Source: Glycine soja (lineage: Eukaryota > Streptophyta > Magnoliopsida > Fabales > Fabaceae). From it: 64,000 nucleotides of DNA. Both the position numbers and the translations under genes were made by a program. The stretch spans positions 44,131,522-44,195,521 of the forward strand of contig NC_041016.1 of NCBI RefSeq assembly GCF_004193775.1, given 5' to 3'. Shown in pieces: positions 1-11,202 of this stretch (the stretch's first letter is position 1; each line of letters starts with the position of its first letter). The notes under the pieces were generated by a model. The model did not search any database. It was not told the origin of the DNA and saw only the letters and a program-made list of their open reading frames with translations.

Positions 1-257
1 GATTCCCAAAACCCCGCCGCCGCCACAACATCGTCGGAGGCCCAAGTCAGCAAAAAGGCCGCCAAGAAGGAGGCCGCCAAGCTGGAAAAGCTCCGCCAAC
101 GCTAGAAAATCACCGCCACGACCAACCTTTCTCCATTGACCAGGAGGACCCCCTCGGCGGGAACTACGGCGACGTACCGCTGGTGGAGCTATAGTCCAAG
201 ACATCGTTGGACGTTGGCGAGTGGACGCGCGTGGAGGCGCTCAGCAACGCGCTGGAG
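1..257 (+). pseudogene. Aspartyl-tRNA synthetase (cytosolic) N-terminal fragment
   Basis: The reading frame opens already inside a protein. It has the Lys/Ala-rich N-terminal helix typical of eukaryotic cytosolic class II synthetases (KKAAKKEAAKLEKL) and then, after a frame change near 135, NYGDVPLVEL followed by a stop and SKTS, then GEWTRVEAL. These match my memory of plant cytosolic aspartate-tRNA ligase upstream of its anticodon-binding OB fold. An in-frame TAG follows the Lys/Ala-rich helix (at 103-105), a frameshift separates the two parts, and a second TAG at 214-216 sits where glutamine is expected (EL*SKTS). The catalytic domain is absent, and the sequence runs straight into a beta-hexosaminidase fragment. 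It is therefore a captured or retained exon fragment, not a working synthetase. The left edge is cut by the window, so more of it may lie upstream. Confidence 0.6.
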
Positions 258-730
258 TTCACTTCTGGTGAGTTCACTTCCGGCAGCGACACTCTCTCCG
301 TTGACCCCGCGCTCACCCTCTCCGTCGCCGAAAACAGCGGTGGCTCCGCCATTCTCAGAGCGGCCTTCAACCGATATAGAGGGATCGTGTTCAAGAACAT
401 CGTTGGTGTCGGGTTTAGTTTCATCAGAAAGCTGAGGGAACAATTGGTGTCTTCTGTTTTAGCATTCGACGTTGGCACTTTGAAGATCACATTCCATTCA
501 GACCATGAGGAGGTGAGGGTTTGGGCTCTCAATTTTTTCTTGAGATTATAATTTTGGGTTTGAGCTTGCTTATATACATTGTTTTAGTCTTGTCATTAGT
601 CACTGTGGATCTCCAATCGAGTGAGAATTTTTTTTTGTTTTCTCTTTGCAGCTTCAATTTGGAGTGGATGAAAGTAATACCTTGCTGGTTCCCAAAGCCA
701 AGGAATCTTCCCAAAATTAAGGAATCTTCC
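258..730 (+). pseudogene. Beta-hexosaminidase exon-intron-exon fragment
   Basis: Directly fused to the synthetase fragment is a frame reading SVDPALTLSV, ILRAAFNRYR, GFSFIRKLRE and LKITFHSDHEE. It is interrupted by an intron at 513-651 with GT donor and CAG acceptor, and resumes in phase as LQFGVDES then LLVPKAKESS. This is the N-terminal (non-catalytic) part of plant beta-N-acetylhexosaminidase (GH20, HEXO family), just before the conserved VYGALRGLETF segment, which is missing. Retention of the intron shows DNA-level capture, not retroposition. Just downstream AAGGAATCTTCCC is duplicated (about 706-731) and homology ends. No GH20 catalytic residues are present, so it cannot encode an enzyme. 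Confidence 0.65.
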
Positions 731-735
731 CATCA

Positions 736-803
736 CGCTAAGCGAGCTGAGTGCCTCGCTTAGCGGATGTTACTCGCTAAGCACATATGCCTTGCTTAGC
801 AAG
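736..803. repeat. Inverted CGCTTAGCG / CGCTAAGCG motif cluster
   Basis: Four copies of a roughly 10-base motif in both orientations (CGCTAAGCGAG, CTCGCTTAGCG, CTCGCTAAGC, CTTGCTTAGC) sit within about 70 bases directly after the captured gene fragment. They can pair with each other. I recall similar 'gctaagcgag' stretches in legume LTR-retrotransposon repeats. The 804-999 remainder is AT-rich with nothing recognisable. Confidence 0.5.
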
Positions 804-999
804 ACACCAGCTACTTGACCCTCTCTTCTTTTAGCCTAAAACTGAAGTGGTTTCAACATCAATTCACAAAATGAGAGTATCTACTGTATAAAATCAAACT
901 AAACATGAAAATATGTACAATTCCTACAAAAAGAACCATAAATTGTGGGAAAGAGGCTAATTTCATGTAACTATTCAATCCAAAATTTAGTCGTAAATA

Positions 1000-3900
1000 A
1001 TGACTAACAATGGCCCTACGCTGTCCTGGTATCGTTGGATGTTTCAGAATGGTTTTTTCCCTTCATGGCCGGCGATGCTTCAAGCATTTGAGTCGAGGTT
1101 CACGCCCTCCTTCTATGACAACCCTCAAGGAGCCCTATTCAAGCTCCAACAGACAGGTACAGTGAGCGAGTACTTGACGGAGTTCGAGAGATTGGCGAAT
1201 CGGATTGTGGGCCTTGCCCCTTCGTGCTTGCTGAATTACTTTGTCTCTGGTTTGCTTCCTGAACTCCGCCGGGAAGTTTAGGCTCTGCGACCGATTTCCC
1301 TGCCTCAAGCGACCAAACTCGTGCGACTCCAGGAGGACAAGATGTTGGATCGCCGCTGCGGCCCCCGCATCCTGTCCGTGTCTCATTCCCCTTTCACGCC
1401 CAAACCTGCAACACCTCTTCCTCTTAATCCCTCTAAAATCCAGGTCAGGCGCCTCACGGCGGAGGAGCTGGCAGTCCATCGTGACCAGGGGCTGTGTTAC
1501 CACTGCGACGACAAGTGGTCTCACGGCCACCGCTGCATGCCTCGCTTGCACCTTCTCATTGACGTGGAGCCCATTTCTAACCCGGTCCCCTTCGACCCGC
1601 CATATCCTCCGAAGGTGGAAACTTTGTTGCTCCCGCAAATTAGTTTGAATGCCATGGAAGGCAGCCCCGCACCGCAAACATTTCGCCTTCTGGGATCTCT
1701 GCGCCACCATCAGGTTACTATTCTAGTAGACGGTGGCAGCACGTACAACTTCATTCAGTCGCATGTGGCCAAGTTTCTCTCCTTGTCGTCTACCCCTACC
1801 ATGACTCTTCACGTCATGGTGGGCAACATACATACCCTCGACTGTGACACCCTATCCGTCCAAGTTCCCATTTCGATCTAGGGCCATTCCTTTACGCTTG
1901 ATTTATTTCACTTGCCTCTGTGTGGTGCAGACATCGTATTAGGTGTGCAGTGGCTCAAGTTATTGGGCCCAATCACTACTGATTATCAGGCGTTGACCAT
2001 GACCTTCACACACATGGGCCGCTCCATTACTCTCAGTGCAGATGCTTCCCCTTCGCTCTCACTTGCATCAGCCCATCAACTTAAAAGGCTTGCCCAGACC
2101 TAGAGCATATCAACTCTATTTCACATAACCACCATATCAGCCCAACCTTCACCATCTTCACTCCCACCAGACACCTCCCGTACCCCTCATAGATATCCTC
2201 CGTCCTCAACCTCGATATCTTCACTAAACCTACCCAATTACCCCCATTGCGCAACATCCAACATCATATTCATCTTCTCCCACACACAACCCCAGTTAGC
2301 GTTCATCCCTATCACTATCCTAATTTCCTGAAGATGAAAATTAAGAAGCAAATATCCACCATGCTCGAAGCCGACATAATCCAACCAAGCCACAACCCCT
2401 TCTCGTCCCCTATCCTGTTGGTCAAAAAGAAAGATGGAACATGGCATTATTGTGTGGATTACCAGGCTTTAAACGCCGTCACTATTAAAGACCATTTTCC
2501 CATGCCAACTATTGACGAATTGCTTGATGATTTGGGACAAGCATCTTGGTTCTCGACGCTTGATTTACGTCAAGGCTTTCACCAGATAAGAATGGTCGAG
2601 GATGACATACATAAAACAACATTTCAAACTCACCAAGGTCACTACGAGTTCTGGGTTATGTCGTTAGGCTTATGTAATGCTCCCTCGACGTTCCAGGCCG
2701 CCATGAATGACACACTTCGCCCATTTTTACGAAAATATGTCGCGGTATTTTTAGATGACATTCTGGTTTACAGCGTTGATCTGGACTCACATGTTACTCA
2801 TCTGGAGTTTTTCTTGTCCATTCTATCAGACCACCAATTCCTTCTTCGGCAATCGAAATGTTTATTTGCTTAGATGCAACTCAATTACTTGGGCCACATC
2901 ATCTTGTCCCAAGGCACAGCCCCAAACCCGGACAAGGTAGCGACTATGATTGCTTGGCCAATACCAACGTCCCCCACGGCTCTCGGAGGGTTCTTGGGAT
3001 TGAAAGGGTTCTATCGTAAGTTCATTAAAGGGTACGCTGCAATAGCTTCACCCCTTACATGCCTCTTACGCAAGGAAAAATTATGTTGGTCCCCAGAGGT
3101 GCAACAAGCCTTTCACCACCTTCAACAGGCAATGGTTCAAGCCCCTGTCTTAGTCAACCCCAATTTTTCGCTCCCATTCACCATTGAAATGGATGCATCG
3201 GGTTCCTCCATGGATGCAGTACTGCTTCAGGACGACCACCCAATTGCTTATTACAGCAAAGTCCTTTGTCCCCGATTACAGAGAGTGTCGGCCTATGTTC
3301 CCGAATTACATGCAATCACGTCATTTGTTCGAAAATGGCACCACTACTTGTTGGGAACTTCATTCACAATCCTCACCGACCACAAGATTCTAAAAGATCT
3401 CATGTCTCAGATCATTCAGACCCCGGAATAGGAGACTTATTTGTCTAAACTTCTGGGTTATGATTACATAATCAAGTACAAGCCCAAGGCCACTAATGTC
3501 GTCGCTGATGCATTGTCGCAAATCTTTCCGGCAGAGGCCACATGCTTATCTTTGACCATGCCTCATTTTCTTTTCTTGCAGTAATTGTGGCAGTCCCTGT
3601 TGCAGGATCCTCAATATGTCAGTCTTTTGTAGGACATTCAAGTGTGTCCCGATGCCCACTTCGATCTCGTCATTCATCAAGACCTTATTCTTCGACACGG
3701 TCATATTTGGATCCCGTTCCCAACACCATTTACGATAATCCTCTTAGAAAAATTCCATTCTTCTCATCTCGGTGGTCACACTGGGGTATCAAAGACTCTC
3801 CATAGATTAAGACAGAACTTCGATTGGCCCCATATCTAGGACGATGTTCGCCGGTATGTCGCGCAATGCTCCACGTGTCAACAGACCAAGTACGAGATAA

Positions 3901-4987
3901 AGAAAGCTGATGGTTTGTTACAATCACTTCCGATATCGGCTCATGTCTAGGAGGATTTATCTCTCAATTTCATCACAGGATTGCCCTCCTCCCATGGCTT
4001 CACGGTGATATTGGTGGTCGTAGACCATTTTTCAAAGGGAGCCCATTTCGGTGCTCTTCCTACGCATCATACGGCATACAAGGTCGTCGTGCTATTCCTC
4101 GACATCGTTTGCAAGCTACACGATTTTCCATGCAGCCTGGTCTCCAATAGAGATCCTATTTTTATCAGTAGCTTCTAGCGCGAATTATTCCGATTAAGTG
4201 GCACTAAGCTCTGCATGAGTACTGCATACCATCTACAAATTGATGGTCAAATGAAGGTTCTTAACCAGACCCTGGAACAGTATCTCTGCGCGTATGTCCA
4301 CCACCAACCATCTTCCGAATGGTCATACAACACGACCATACATGCCGGTACCGGGATTTCACCGTTCAAGGCCATCTATGGCAAATCACCCCCGACAATC
4401 GCCCAATACTTGCAAGGCAATTCTTCCATAAATGTTGTTGATTCTTTACTTACCTCCAGGATGACCATTCGTGCGCAATTACAATGACGCCTACGCAAAG
4501 CCCAGGAAGTGATGAAAGCTACGGGTAACAAACACCGCTAGGACCTTTCATTTGTTGCCAGCGACTGGGTGTACGTTCGACTTTGCCCCTATCAACAGAC
4601 GTCGATAGCCCCTATGTATACCAAATTGGCCAAACGTTTCTACGGCCCTTTTCAGGTGAACGAACGAATAGGTCCAGTAGCATACAAGTTGTTATAGCCG
4701 AATTCTTCTTGCATTCATCCAGTCTTCCACGTCTCCCTTTTGAAGTAACATCAGGGTCCTTTACCTTCTTCTCCGATAACTCTTCCCCATGCCAATTCTG
4801 ATAACCATCCTTTGGTTACACCCTTAACCATTTTAGATTGGAAGTTGGACAACTCTATTTCGCCACCACTCAAGCAGGTCCTGGTCCAATGGGAAGGGTT
4901 GGCTCCAGAAGAGGTTTCCTGGGAGTCATGGGATGAGTTGCGCCACATTCACAACCTTGAGGACAAGGTTGTTTTCGAGGAAGGGGG
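1000..4987 (+). pseudogene. Chromovirus gag-pol polyprotein, degenerate
   Basis: Gag reads LSWYRWMFQNG through FYDNPQGALFKLQQTGTV, with a stop at 1279. A CCHC knuckle of the form CYHC...HGHRC lies near 1498-1536. The protease motif is VDGGST near 1729 instead of the expected D-S/T-G-S, so the catalytic triad is altered. RT spans about 2320-2960 with LVKKKDGTW, STLDLRQGFHQI and the catalytic FLDDILVYS. RNase H follows with EMDASG and TDHKIL. The HHCC zinc domain of integrase is near 3750-3890 and the core near 3960-4400. The chromodomain (VLVQWEGL, SWESWDEL) is at 4879-4940. Stops interrupt it near 1279, 1879, 2101, 2872, 3429, 3837, 3949, 4177 and 4485. Chromodomains of this group bind methylated H3K9 chromatin and steer integration; that role is family knowledge and is not shown here. 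Confidence 0.85.
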
Positions 4988-5320
4988 TGTTGATAGCAAC
5001 TCAGCATATACCAACACAGGCCACATCACAGAAGCTAATAGCTACAATGGCAAGCCAATGAGAGTTAGTAAGAAGCCCACTTACCCCGCAAGAATACATT
5101 TTAGACACTGAAAAAGCATGAAGCCACTAAGCTGGTTACAGATCCTTTTCGCTCACAACATTCCACTAGTTAGTTGTCGAGATAATTCTGTTATAACAAA
5201 TTGAATTCTGTTAGAACGCTAGTATAAATATGTAAAGAAGTGGAATGAATAATCAGAAACTTATCTCAATTTAGCTTTTCCTTTTGCCCTTTACTATTTA
5301 CAGTTTCATATCACTATCAA
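4988..5320 (+). repeat. 3' LTR of the chromovirus
   Basis: A purine tract GAGGAAGGGGG at 4977-4987 immediately precedes TGTTGATAGC, the expected polypurine tract/LTR junction. The LTR runs to about TATCA near 5320, roughly 333 bp, with imperfect terminal inverted bases (TGTTGATA versus TATCAATG). A TATA-like GTATAAATAT near 5221 would be its promoter. The 3' boundary is estimated, because no 5' LTR is available for comparison. Confidence 0.6.
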
Positions 5321-6449
5321 TGGCCAAAGCTGCTCTTTCACTTTCATATCTTATGGTGGTGAAGTGAAAGTGATGGTTTGAACAACATGCCATGACTCGT
5401 CGTTTTGGAAACCGGGGTTTGAATAAGGTTTTTTTCTTCGTTGAATTATTTTAAAGAACACTTACTCATATAGTATACTCTATTATTTTTTTCAGAAAGT
5501 ATAAAAATTTGTTAATCTCATTTCTTATTCATCAGAATTATTCATAATTTTGTCATCGGATTGTAACTCAATTAATTGACTAAGAATGTGAGTTATATAA
5601 AGTTTTTGATTAGTATTGATAAAAAAAATTATAATCAATATTAATAATGATTTTTAATTAATTAATAATTTTATCATATATTATAGATTGTGATTGAATG
5701 ATGTGTAAATTTTTTTATTAATATAACTTATTTTAAAGAAATAACTTCAGTTTACCAATAAATTTGTACATCAATTGATATATAATTGTTTGTATACTAA
5801 AACGGAAAAGTGATTTAAGATTATACAAAAAATGACTTGTTTTTTTAAAAAAATTATCGGAAAAAAAAGAAGTTATATTTTGTTTGGTTAAATTTATATA
5901 AAAAATCATATTTTAAAATGTATTTATAATTAGAGCTTTTTATTAAAGCTATTCAAAATAATTAAAATTCTGATTTTTTTCAACGACTAAACAAATATAC
6001 TTAAATTTTTAAAAGTGATTTTTTCCATAAAAAATTGGAACAAACGAGTTGAATTTTTTTTTCAAAAATAATCCATCTTGACCATGTACTAGCTTAATTT
6101 TACATTTTTGGCTGATGTTACCATCAAAATATATATTATTTGACAAATGTTTTATGGATAAAAGATTCCTTTGTCCACCGGTGCTTCAAAATTTCTTAAT
6201 TTCTTATATTTTTTGTAAATTACTCCCATTAAATTAAAAGTTACAAAAAAGATTGGTATTATAGATTCCAAGCAAGTCCTCTCCTTCACTTCATTGCCAC
6301 CGTTGCATCAACACTAACTCTCCTAAAGCAGCCATGAGTACGGATGGTACCGATCAAAGAAGTCCTAAACTCACGGTATAATGAAGGTTTTTCACACATA
6401 GTTCCCGAAATTTAGAAGATAATTGCTAATAACACTCAATGGATATGAA
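5321..6449. other. AT-rich spacer, no gene seen
   Basis: AT-rich and full of stops in all frames. Two short ATG-led stretches, at 5320 (MAKAALSLSYLMVV, then stop) and 6333 (MSTDGTDQRSPKLT followed by a GT), could be first-exon relics, but nothing downstream continues them. Confidence 0.5.
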
Positions 6450-6478
6450 CTAGTCTGTAAGCCATGCGTACGCACGGG
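6450..6478 (-). other. Helitron 3' terminus: hairpin plus CTAG
   Basis: On the minus strand CCGTGCGTACGCATGG contains the perfect palindrome TGCGTACGCA extended by one G:T and two C:G pairs, followed by an 8-base spacer CTTACAGA and the terminal CTAG, then host T. This is the canonical 3' end layout of plant Helitrons (hairpin 10-12 bases before CTRR). Confidence 0.85.
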
Positions 6479-7303
6479 TCACTTGGTTAATAAAATTGCA
6501 ATCACAGGAGCATAATTGAATATTAAATAGATATATAATTATAATGTTGATGAAATAGAGTGTCTGTGCTATAAATACTATCTGTCAGGATGTTGTTTGT
6601 ATCATTAAACTGTAAGTGAAAAAATAATATTTGTCAGGGTGTTGTTCGTATATTTTTACTGTAAGTGATATAAATATTATCTGTCAAGATGCTGTTTGTA
6701 TATAACATAAAGATAATTTGCATGAAGACTTGATTGTGTTGAAAATATTTTAGAGTTGATTTAAATTATATAAAAGAAACATGGGAAATAAATTAGAAAT
6801 GTTTTGTTTTTCTGGAAAGAAATTATTTTAGATGTATTTAATTGTGTAGAGGGACTAAATTTTAAAAATAATTTTGTAAAAATGTTTAGTGAGCATATGA
6901 AAATAATATTTTGATTATAAAAGATAATTTAGACTCATAAAAAAACTATGTTTTAGTCTTTGTTTAAAAAAATGTTTCAATGTATACAAATAATTTGTTG
7001 TGATGTTAAATAATTTTGTTATCTCTATAAATAATAGTATTTAATTCTGATCCAAAATAAAATTTAATTTAATTAAAAAAAATTCAAATTTAATTTAATA
7101 GTATTTAATTCATGAATGAGGTTGAACCATGGTTGTGTAATGGCAGGGACGTCGTGGTGGATGGTGAGTGGCCATTTGGTGGATTTTGAAAGTCCGTGGT
7201 GGATGGTAATACTTTTTTTGGAGCCATACACAAATTTGGAAGCCGCTGCAGGAAGTGTCTGTATCATCAAAAGAAAGAATGGTTAAACAAATTGATGAGG
7301 AAA

Positions 7304-7702
7304 CTACAAAGTATGATAGACTGAAAAAAGTGTAGTATAACGCACTAAAGGTAGGTTCTGCTGTAGCATATCATCTGTGATATCAACAGTAAAGATGTAT
7401 CTCCTTCTATAAATGATGGGTTTTAGGTTAGACTGGTGGTGTGCAGGTCTGTCAATATGAACGGTGAAAGTGGTGTTTTTGTCACCGGCGACCAAACGTA
7501 GAATCACGCTTTCGTGGAGGTTGTGTGCCCTTCTAAAATCATTCAAGCCATCAGCAAAAAAGCATTTAGTACCAAGTGTTCTTACCCTAATGAAATGTAT
7601 CTCGCCATCGTAGTGGAATAAAACGTATTTGGGGTAGTTGCGCAGCCATTGCCTGTGATAGGTAAAAGGAACTTGGAGAAGGTTTTGCAGGCAAAGAAAG
7701 TA
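7304..7702 (-). pseudogene. B3-like DNA-binding domain fragment (Helitron cargo)
   Basis: An open frame reads from about 7702 down to a stop at 7304: QVPFTYHRQWLRNYP, YVLFHYDGEIHFIRV, FFADGLNDFRRAHNL, SVILRLVAGDKN, TFTVHI. The pattern of a basic N-terminal strand, a 'GL..F...HNL' turn and alternating hydrophobic strands resembles a plant B3 (REM-like) domain. After TVHI a second unit starts (RPAHHQSNLKPIIY, RRYIFTVDI) and stops early, suggesting a tandem-domain protein cut short. A possible first exon, MDSIRFTAPFRVQK followed by GT, lies at 7813-7772, but a splice keeping frame was not found. Family assignment is from pattern only. It could be another OB- or beta-barrel-type domain. Confidence 0.45.
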
Positions 7703-7954
7703 AGGTGGGGCAGTTGAAAAAAAATGGAAATGCAGTTAAGTAGAAAATGTTTTTTTTATGTGAAATGTTACCTTTTGAACTCTGAAAGGTGCGGTGAATC
7801 TTATACTGTCCATTGGATCGCGTGGAAACTATACGAATAATATGAAAATGTTAAGTAACCAAAGGAATAAAGGAAACAGATATAAGAAAGATGACAATGA
7901 GAAGAAGAAGAAATAAATTACAATAGTGGAGCGTGATGCGGAAGTGGCCATAAG

Positions 7955-8303
7955 AATGCAAAGAAGATGAATAGGGAGTCTACTTTGATTTGGCAGGATG
8001 CGAAGAGGATGAATACGAAGTGCAGTATAGGTAGATATATGTGTAGAGAAGTGTTGTAAGTGTTGGTGGTGTTATATCGATATAATGATTGATTTAATTA
8101 ACAAATTAAATGGTGACTCTTGGATGCAAAGAAGATGAATAGGGAGTTTGGTTTGGTTTGGCAGAATGTGAAGAAGATGAATAGATGTGTACTATACGTA
8201 GATATATCTGTATAGAAGTTTTGTAAGTGGTGGTGGTGTTATATCGATATAATGATTGATTTAATTAAGAAATTAAATTAAATGGTGACTCTTTGTAGTT
8301 GAA
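7955..8303. repeat. Tandem duplication, about 165-bp units
   Basis: Two adjacent copies (about 7955-8120 and 8124-8303) share ATGCAAAGAAGATGAATAGG at the start and the segment GTTATATCGATATAATGATT near the end, with about 10-15% differences by eye. They lie in the 3' part of the Helitron between the B3-like fragment and the helicase. No coding function seen. Confidence 0.7.
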
Positions 8304-8619
8304 CAATGCAAAAAAGAGTTGTGAAGAGTCACAACCCTATACAGCGCTGACGTCTCTCGATAATGATTACATCTGATGTAGTATAGGGAGATACAACTGC
8401 AGTAATTGTCTTAGTGCATTTATTACGATAGTGCCTTGGTGGTGTAAGTTTTATGTGGGATGGGAAAGCGGTTTTTGGAAGTTCAGAAGGCAATCTGATA
8501 GCAGAGTAAGCGGGGATATGAAGCGTGTAGGAAGCGGGAAAAGTAAGGGTTGAGCAGCAGTTGTGCAGTGTATTTATTAGCAATAGGGATTGGTTGGTGT
8601 AATTTTAATTTGGCAGTGA

Positions 8620-8945
8620 ATATAAGTTGAATTTATTTGTAGAGTAAGTGGATGTTCAAAATTTTATGGTATAGGACTAAAAGCATGAATACAAATTGTG
8701 GATGGTTGGTCCAGCACCCCAAGGACTTCGAAAACATTTTCATTAAATTAAATCATATGATATCATTCATATTCATCATATCATATCATCATATTAAATA
8801 TTAAAGGATTGAAGTTGGATTTATTTGTAGACTAACTGGAAGTGTAAAAACCAATTGTATAGGAGTGTAAGCACGAATACAAAATGTGCAGGGGTGGCCC
8901 AGGTAGTTGGAAAACATTTTCGTTAAATCACATTAAATAAAAAAG
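8620..8945. repeat. Diverged direct duplication in the Helitron
   Basis: The segment around 8622-8755 (GAATTTATTTGTAGAGTAAG ... GAAAACATTTTCATTAAAT) recurs, diverged, at about 8814-8935. No protein recognised. It is part of the helicase 3' flank. Confidence 0.55.
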
Positions 8946-9094
8946 GATTTCAATTTAATTAACCATAATATGGATTTGTACGTGTATTTCGTAAATTATT
9001 GTATGATTTGTAGTTATATAAATAAATTACCATGAAATAACAATTTGATATTGACCATGTAATATAAATTTTCAGATAACATTTGCAGCATTAA

Positions 9095-9330
9095 ATAAAT
9101 TTGTTGAAGTTGGATTGAATTCCCCGAAGTCAGTATAGGAATTTTGGAATGCAACAGCATACATGATATATGTGTTATATGTCAAACTGAACAAAAGGAG
9201 TAAAAGAGAATATAATGTAGAATTAAATAAATTAGTTGAAGTTGCATTGAATTCCCCGAAGTGACTATAACAATTTTGGAATGCAACAACATACATAGTG
9301 CATGTGTTATATGTCAGACTGAATAAAACA
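9095..9330. repeat. Direct repeat, about 125-bp units, next to helicase stop
   Basis: Two copies (about 9095-9205 and 9222-9330) share TGAATTCCCCGAAGT, TTTTGGAATGCAACA and GTGTTATATGTCA. They lie just beyond the helicase stop codon and may belong to its 3' UTR. Confidence 0.65.
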
Positions 9331-9394
9331 AACAAACAGAAAGGTGTAATTAATGGGACAGCATAATTGTATTGTATGATGGAAGGATACTTGT

Positions 9395-11132
9395 TTATAA
9401 ATTCGCAAAGACTTCGTTGTAAACAACATTAGTGGTAATATTTTTTGGATTACCATCATTGTCATGTATGAGAATATGAAGTCCATCTTTGTTTTTGACC
9501 CTTGAGAGTGCAACATATAGTTGGCCATGACTAAAACCTGGGTGTGGCAAATACAGTCCTATGTGATGAAATGATTGTCCCTGAGATTTGTTTATAGTCA
9601 TAGCATGAGAAACTATGAATGGAAACTGCCTCCTTATAAGTTTGAATGGCCATGCAGATTCAGAAGGAGACATATTTATTTTGGGTATGTATGTCCTATT
9701 TCCTGAATTCGGCCCAGTAATTACTTCAGCCTCAATCACATTAGATCCGAGTTTGGTGATAATGAGCCTAGTTCCATTGCACAGGCCATCATTCTGGTCG
9801 AGATTTCGTAATAGCATGATTGGAGTTCCAACCTTAAGTTTTAATTTATGATTAGGTATACCTGATGTTTGCAATGAATATAGAAATTCAGGTGGCAATA
9901 ATGCAAAAACAGGATTGAGCAATTCATCTGATTTATCAATACTATCTGCGCTGCAATACTCTTTTTCGTGATTGGGTATAAGTGATAGGACATAATCATT
10001 TATTTTGTCAACAATTTCTTTTTTAGACGCAAAAACAACTCTTTTTTGCAAGTAATCTGTGTCACTGTAGTTATCTATCAAGCTGGGATAGGTGGCTTCA
10101 ACAATAGCATGGATAGGATCATCATAATTTTTTATGAGAAACTCATTTGGAATAGTGATTTCTGAAAATCCGTCATTATATTGTCCAATTTTTCCATCTC
10201 CTATGTCAAGTAGCCAATGTGAAAATTGTTTGAGTTCTTCATTGTTGGGCTGTTGGGGAACATTTGATAGAAATCTCATGTTTTTTGTAAGTTTAAGAAT
10301 TTGGCAATGGTCCCAAATGTATGAAGCATTTATAGTTGCATGGACGATGTCTGAGCAATTACCTTTTGGAACAATTGGCAAGATCTGTCGGAAATCTCCC
10401 CCAAAAACCATAATTTTCCCTCCAAAAGGCAGATTGTTTTGCATGATGTCTTTAAGACTTTTATCTAGTGCCTCAAATGCAAATTTGTGACACATTGGAG
10501 CTTCATCCCAGACTATTAGTTTTGTAACCTTTAATAATTCAGCTAACTCACTGCCTTGATGAATATTGCATGTTGAATTTTTTGTTGCATGGACTGGCAT
10601 AGCAAATTTGGAATGTGCAGTCCGACCACCAGGCAATAGTAATGAAGCAATTCCACTTGAAGCAACTGTACAAACAATTCCACCATTGGAGCGTATACCA
10701 GATGATAAGGTTGTCCAAACAAATGTTTTGCCAGTTCCACCATATCCACAGAGAAAGTAAACTGCAACTGATTGAGTGTTAACCACAGACATAATGGTAT
10801 CGACAATAGTTTTTTGCTCATCTGTAATTATATATTCACATATTAACAAATAGTAATATATAATATTGTGATTAAGGAGTTCCTATATCAAATGTGTCAT
10901 AATTTGTGAGTACCTGTCAGCAATTGGTATGTCGTGTTGTATTGTTCTGCTAACATCTCTTTGTCATATGTCATTTCATTATGGATCAGATTATTATGAT
11001 GTTGGTTTCGTGCATATCCTATTGCGTATGGCATGGATGGAAAATCTCGCAAGCTTCTTCTGTTCGCTTGTAGCATATTCTCAATCTCAGTTAAGCATAA
11101 ATGAATTGTTTCCTTTTCAGTAAGGCGAATAC
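9395..11132 (-). CDS. Helitron PIF1-like helicase (C-terminal half of RepHel)
   Basis: Two exons, 11132-10914 and 10821-9395, join across a 92-bp GT/AG intron to read LTEIENMLQANRRSLRDFPSM, then YQLLT-DEQKTIVDTIM, in frame to a stop at 9395. Superfamily 1B motifs are complete: Walker A GYGGTGKT, DEAPM (Walker B), FGGDFRQILPIV (motif III), KLKVGTPIMLLRN, INKSQGQSF (motif V) and YVALSRVK (motif VI). This is the helicase module of plant Helitron RepHel, which unwinds DNA during rolling-circle transposition. An upstream acceptor at 11133-11134 implies another 5' exon, but the sequence before it (11203-11301) does not resemble RepHel, and the Rep nuclease is absent. The helicase frame itself is uninterrupted, so it decayed later than, or was retained relative to, the neighbouring RPA gene. 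Confidence 0.85.
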
Positions 11133-11202
11133 CTGTGATTAGCAAAATAATAAACATAATGATTATGAGTAAACAATATTTATTTAGAATATATAAAATC
11201 AC

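Larger units (their letters stand above)
1000..5320 (+). mobile_element. Ty3/gypsy chromovirus, 5'-truncated
   Basis: The order gag, zinc knuckle, protease, reverse transcriptase, RNase H, integrase, chromodomain, polypurine tract and 3' LTR identifies a chromovirus-type Ty3/gypsy element on the plus strand. The 5' LTR and primer-binding site are not found upstream of 1000, where sequence changes to an unrelated AT-rich stretch, so the 5' end is missing. Several in-frame stops make it inactive. Confidence 0.85.
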
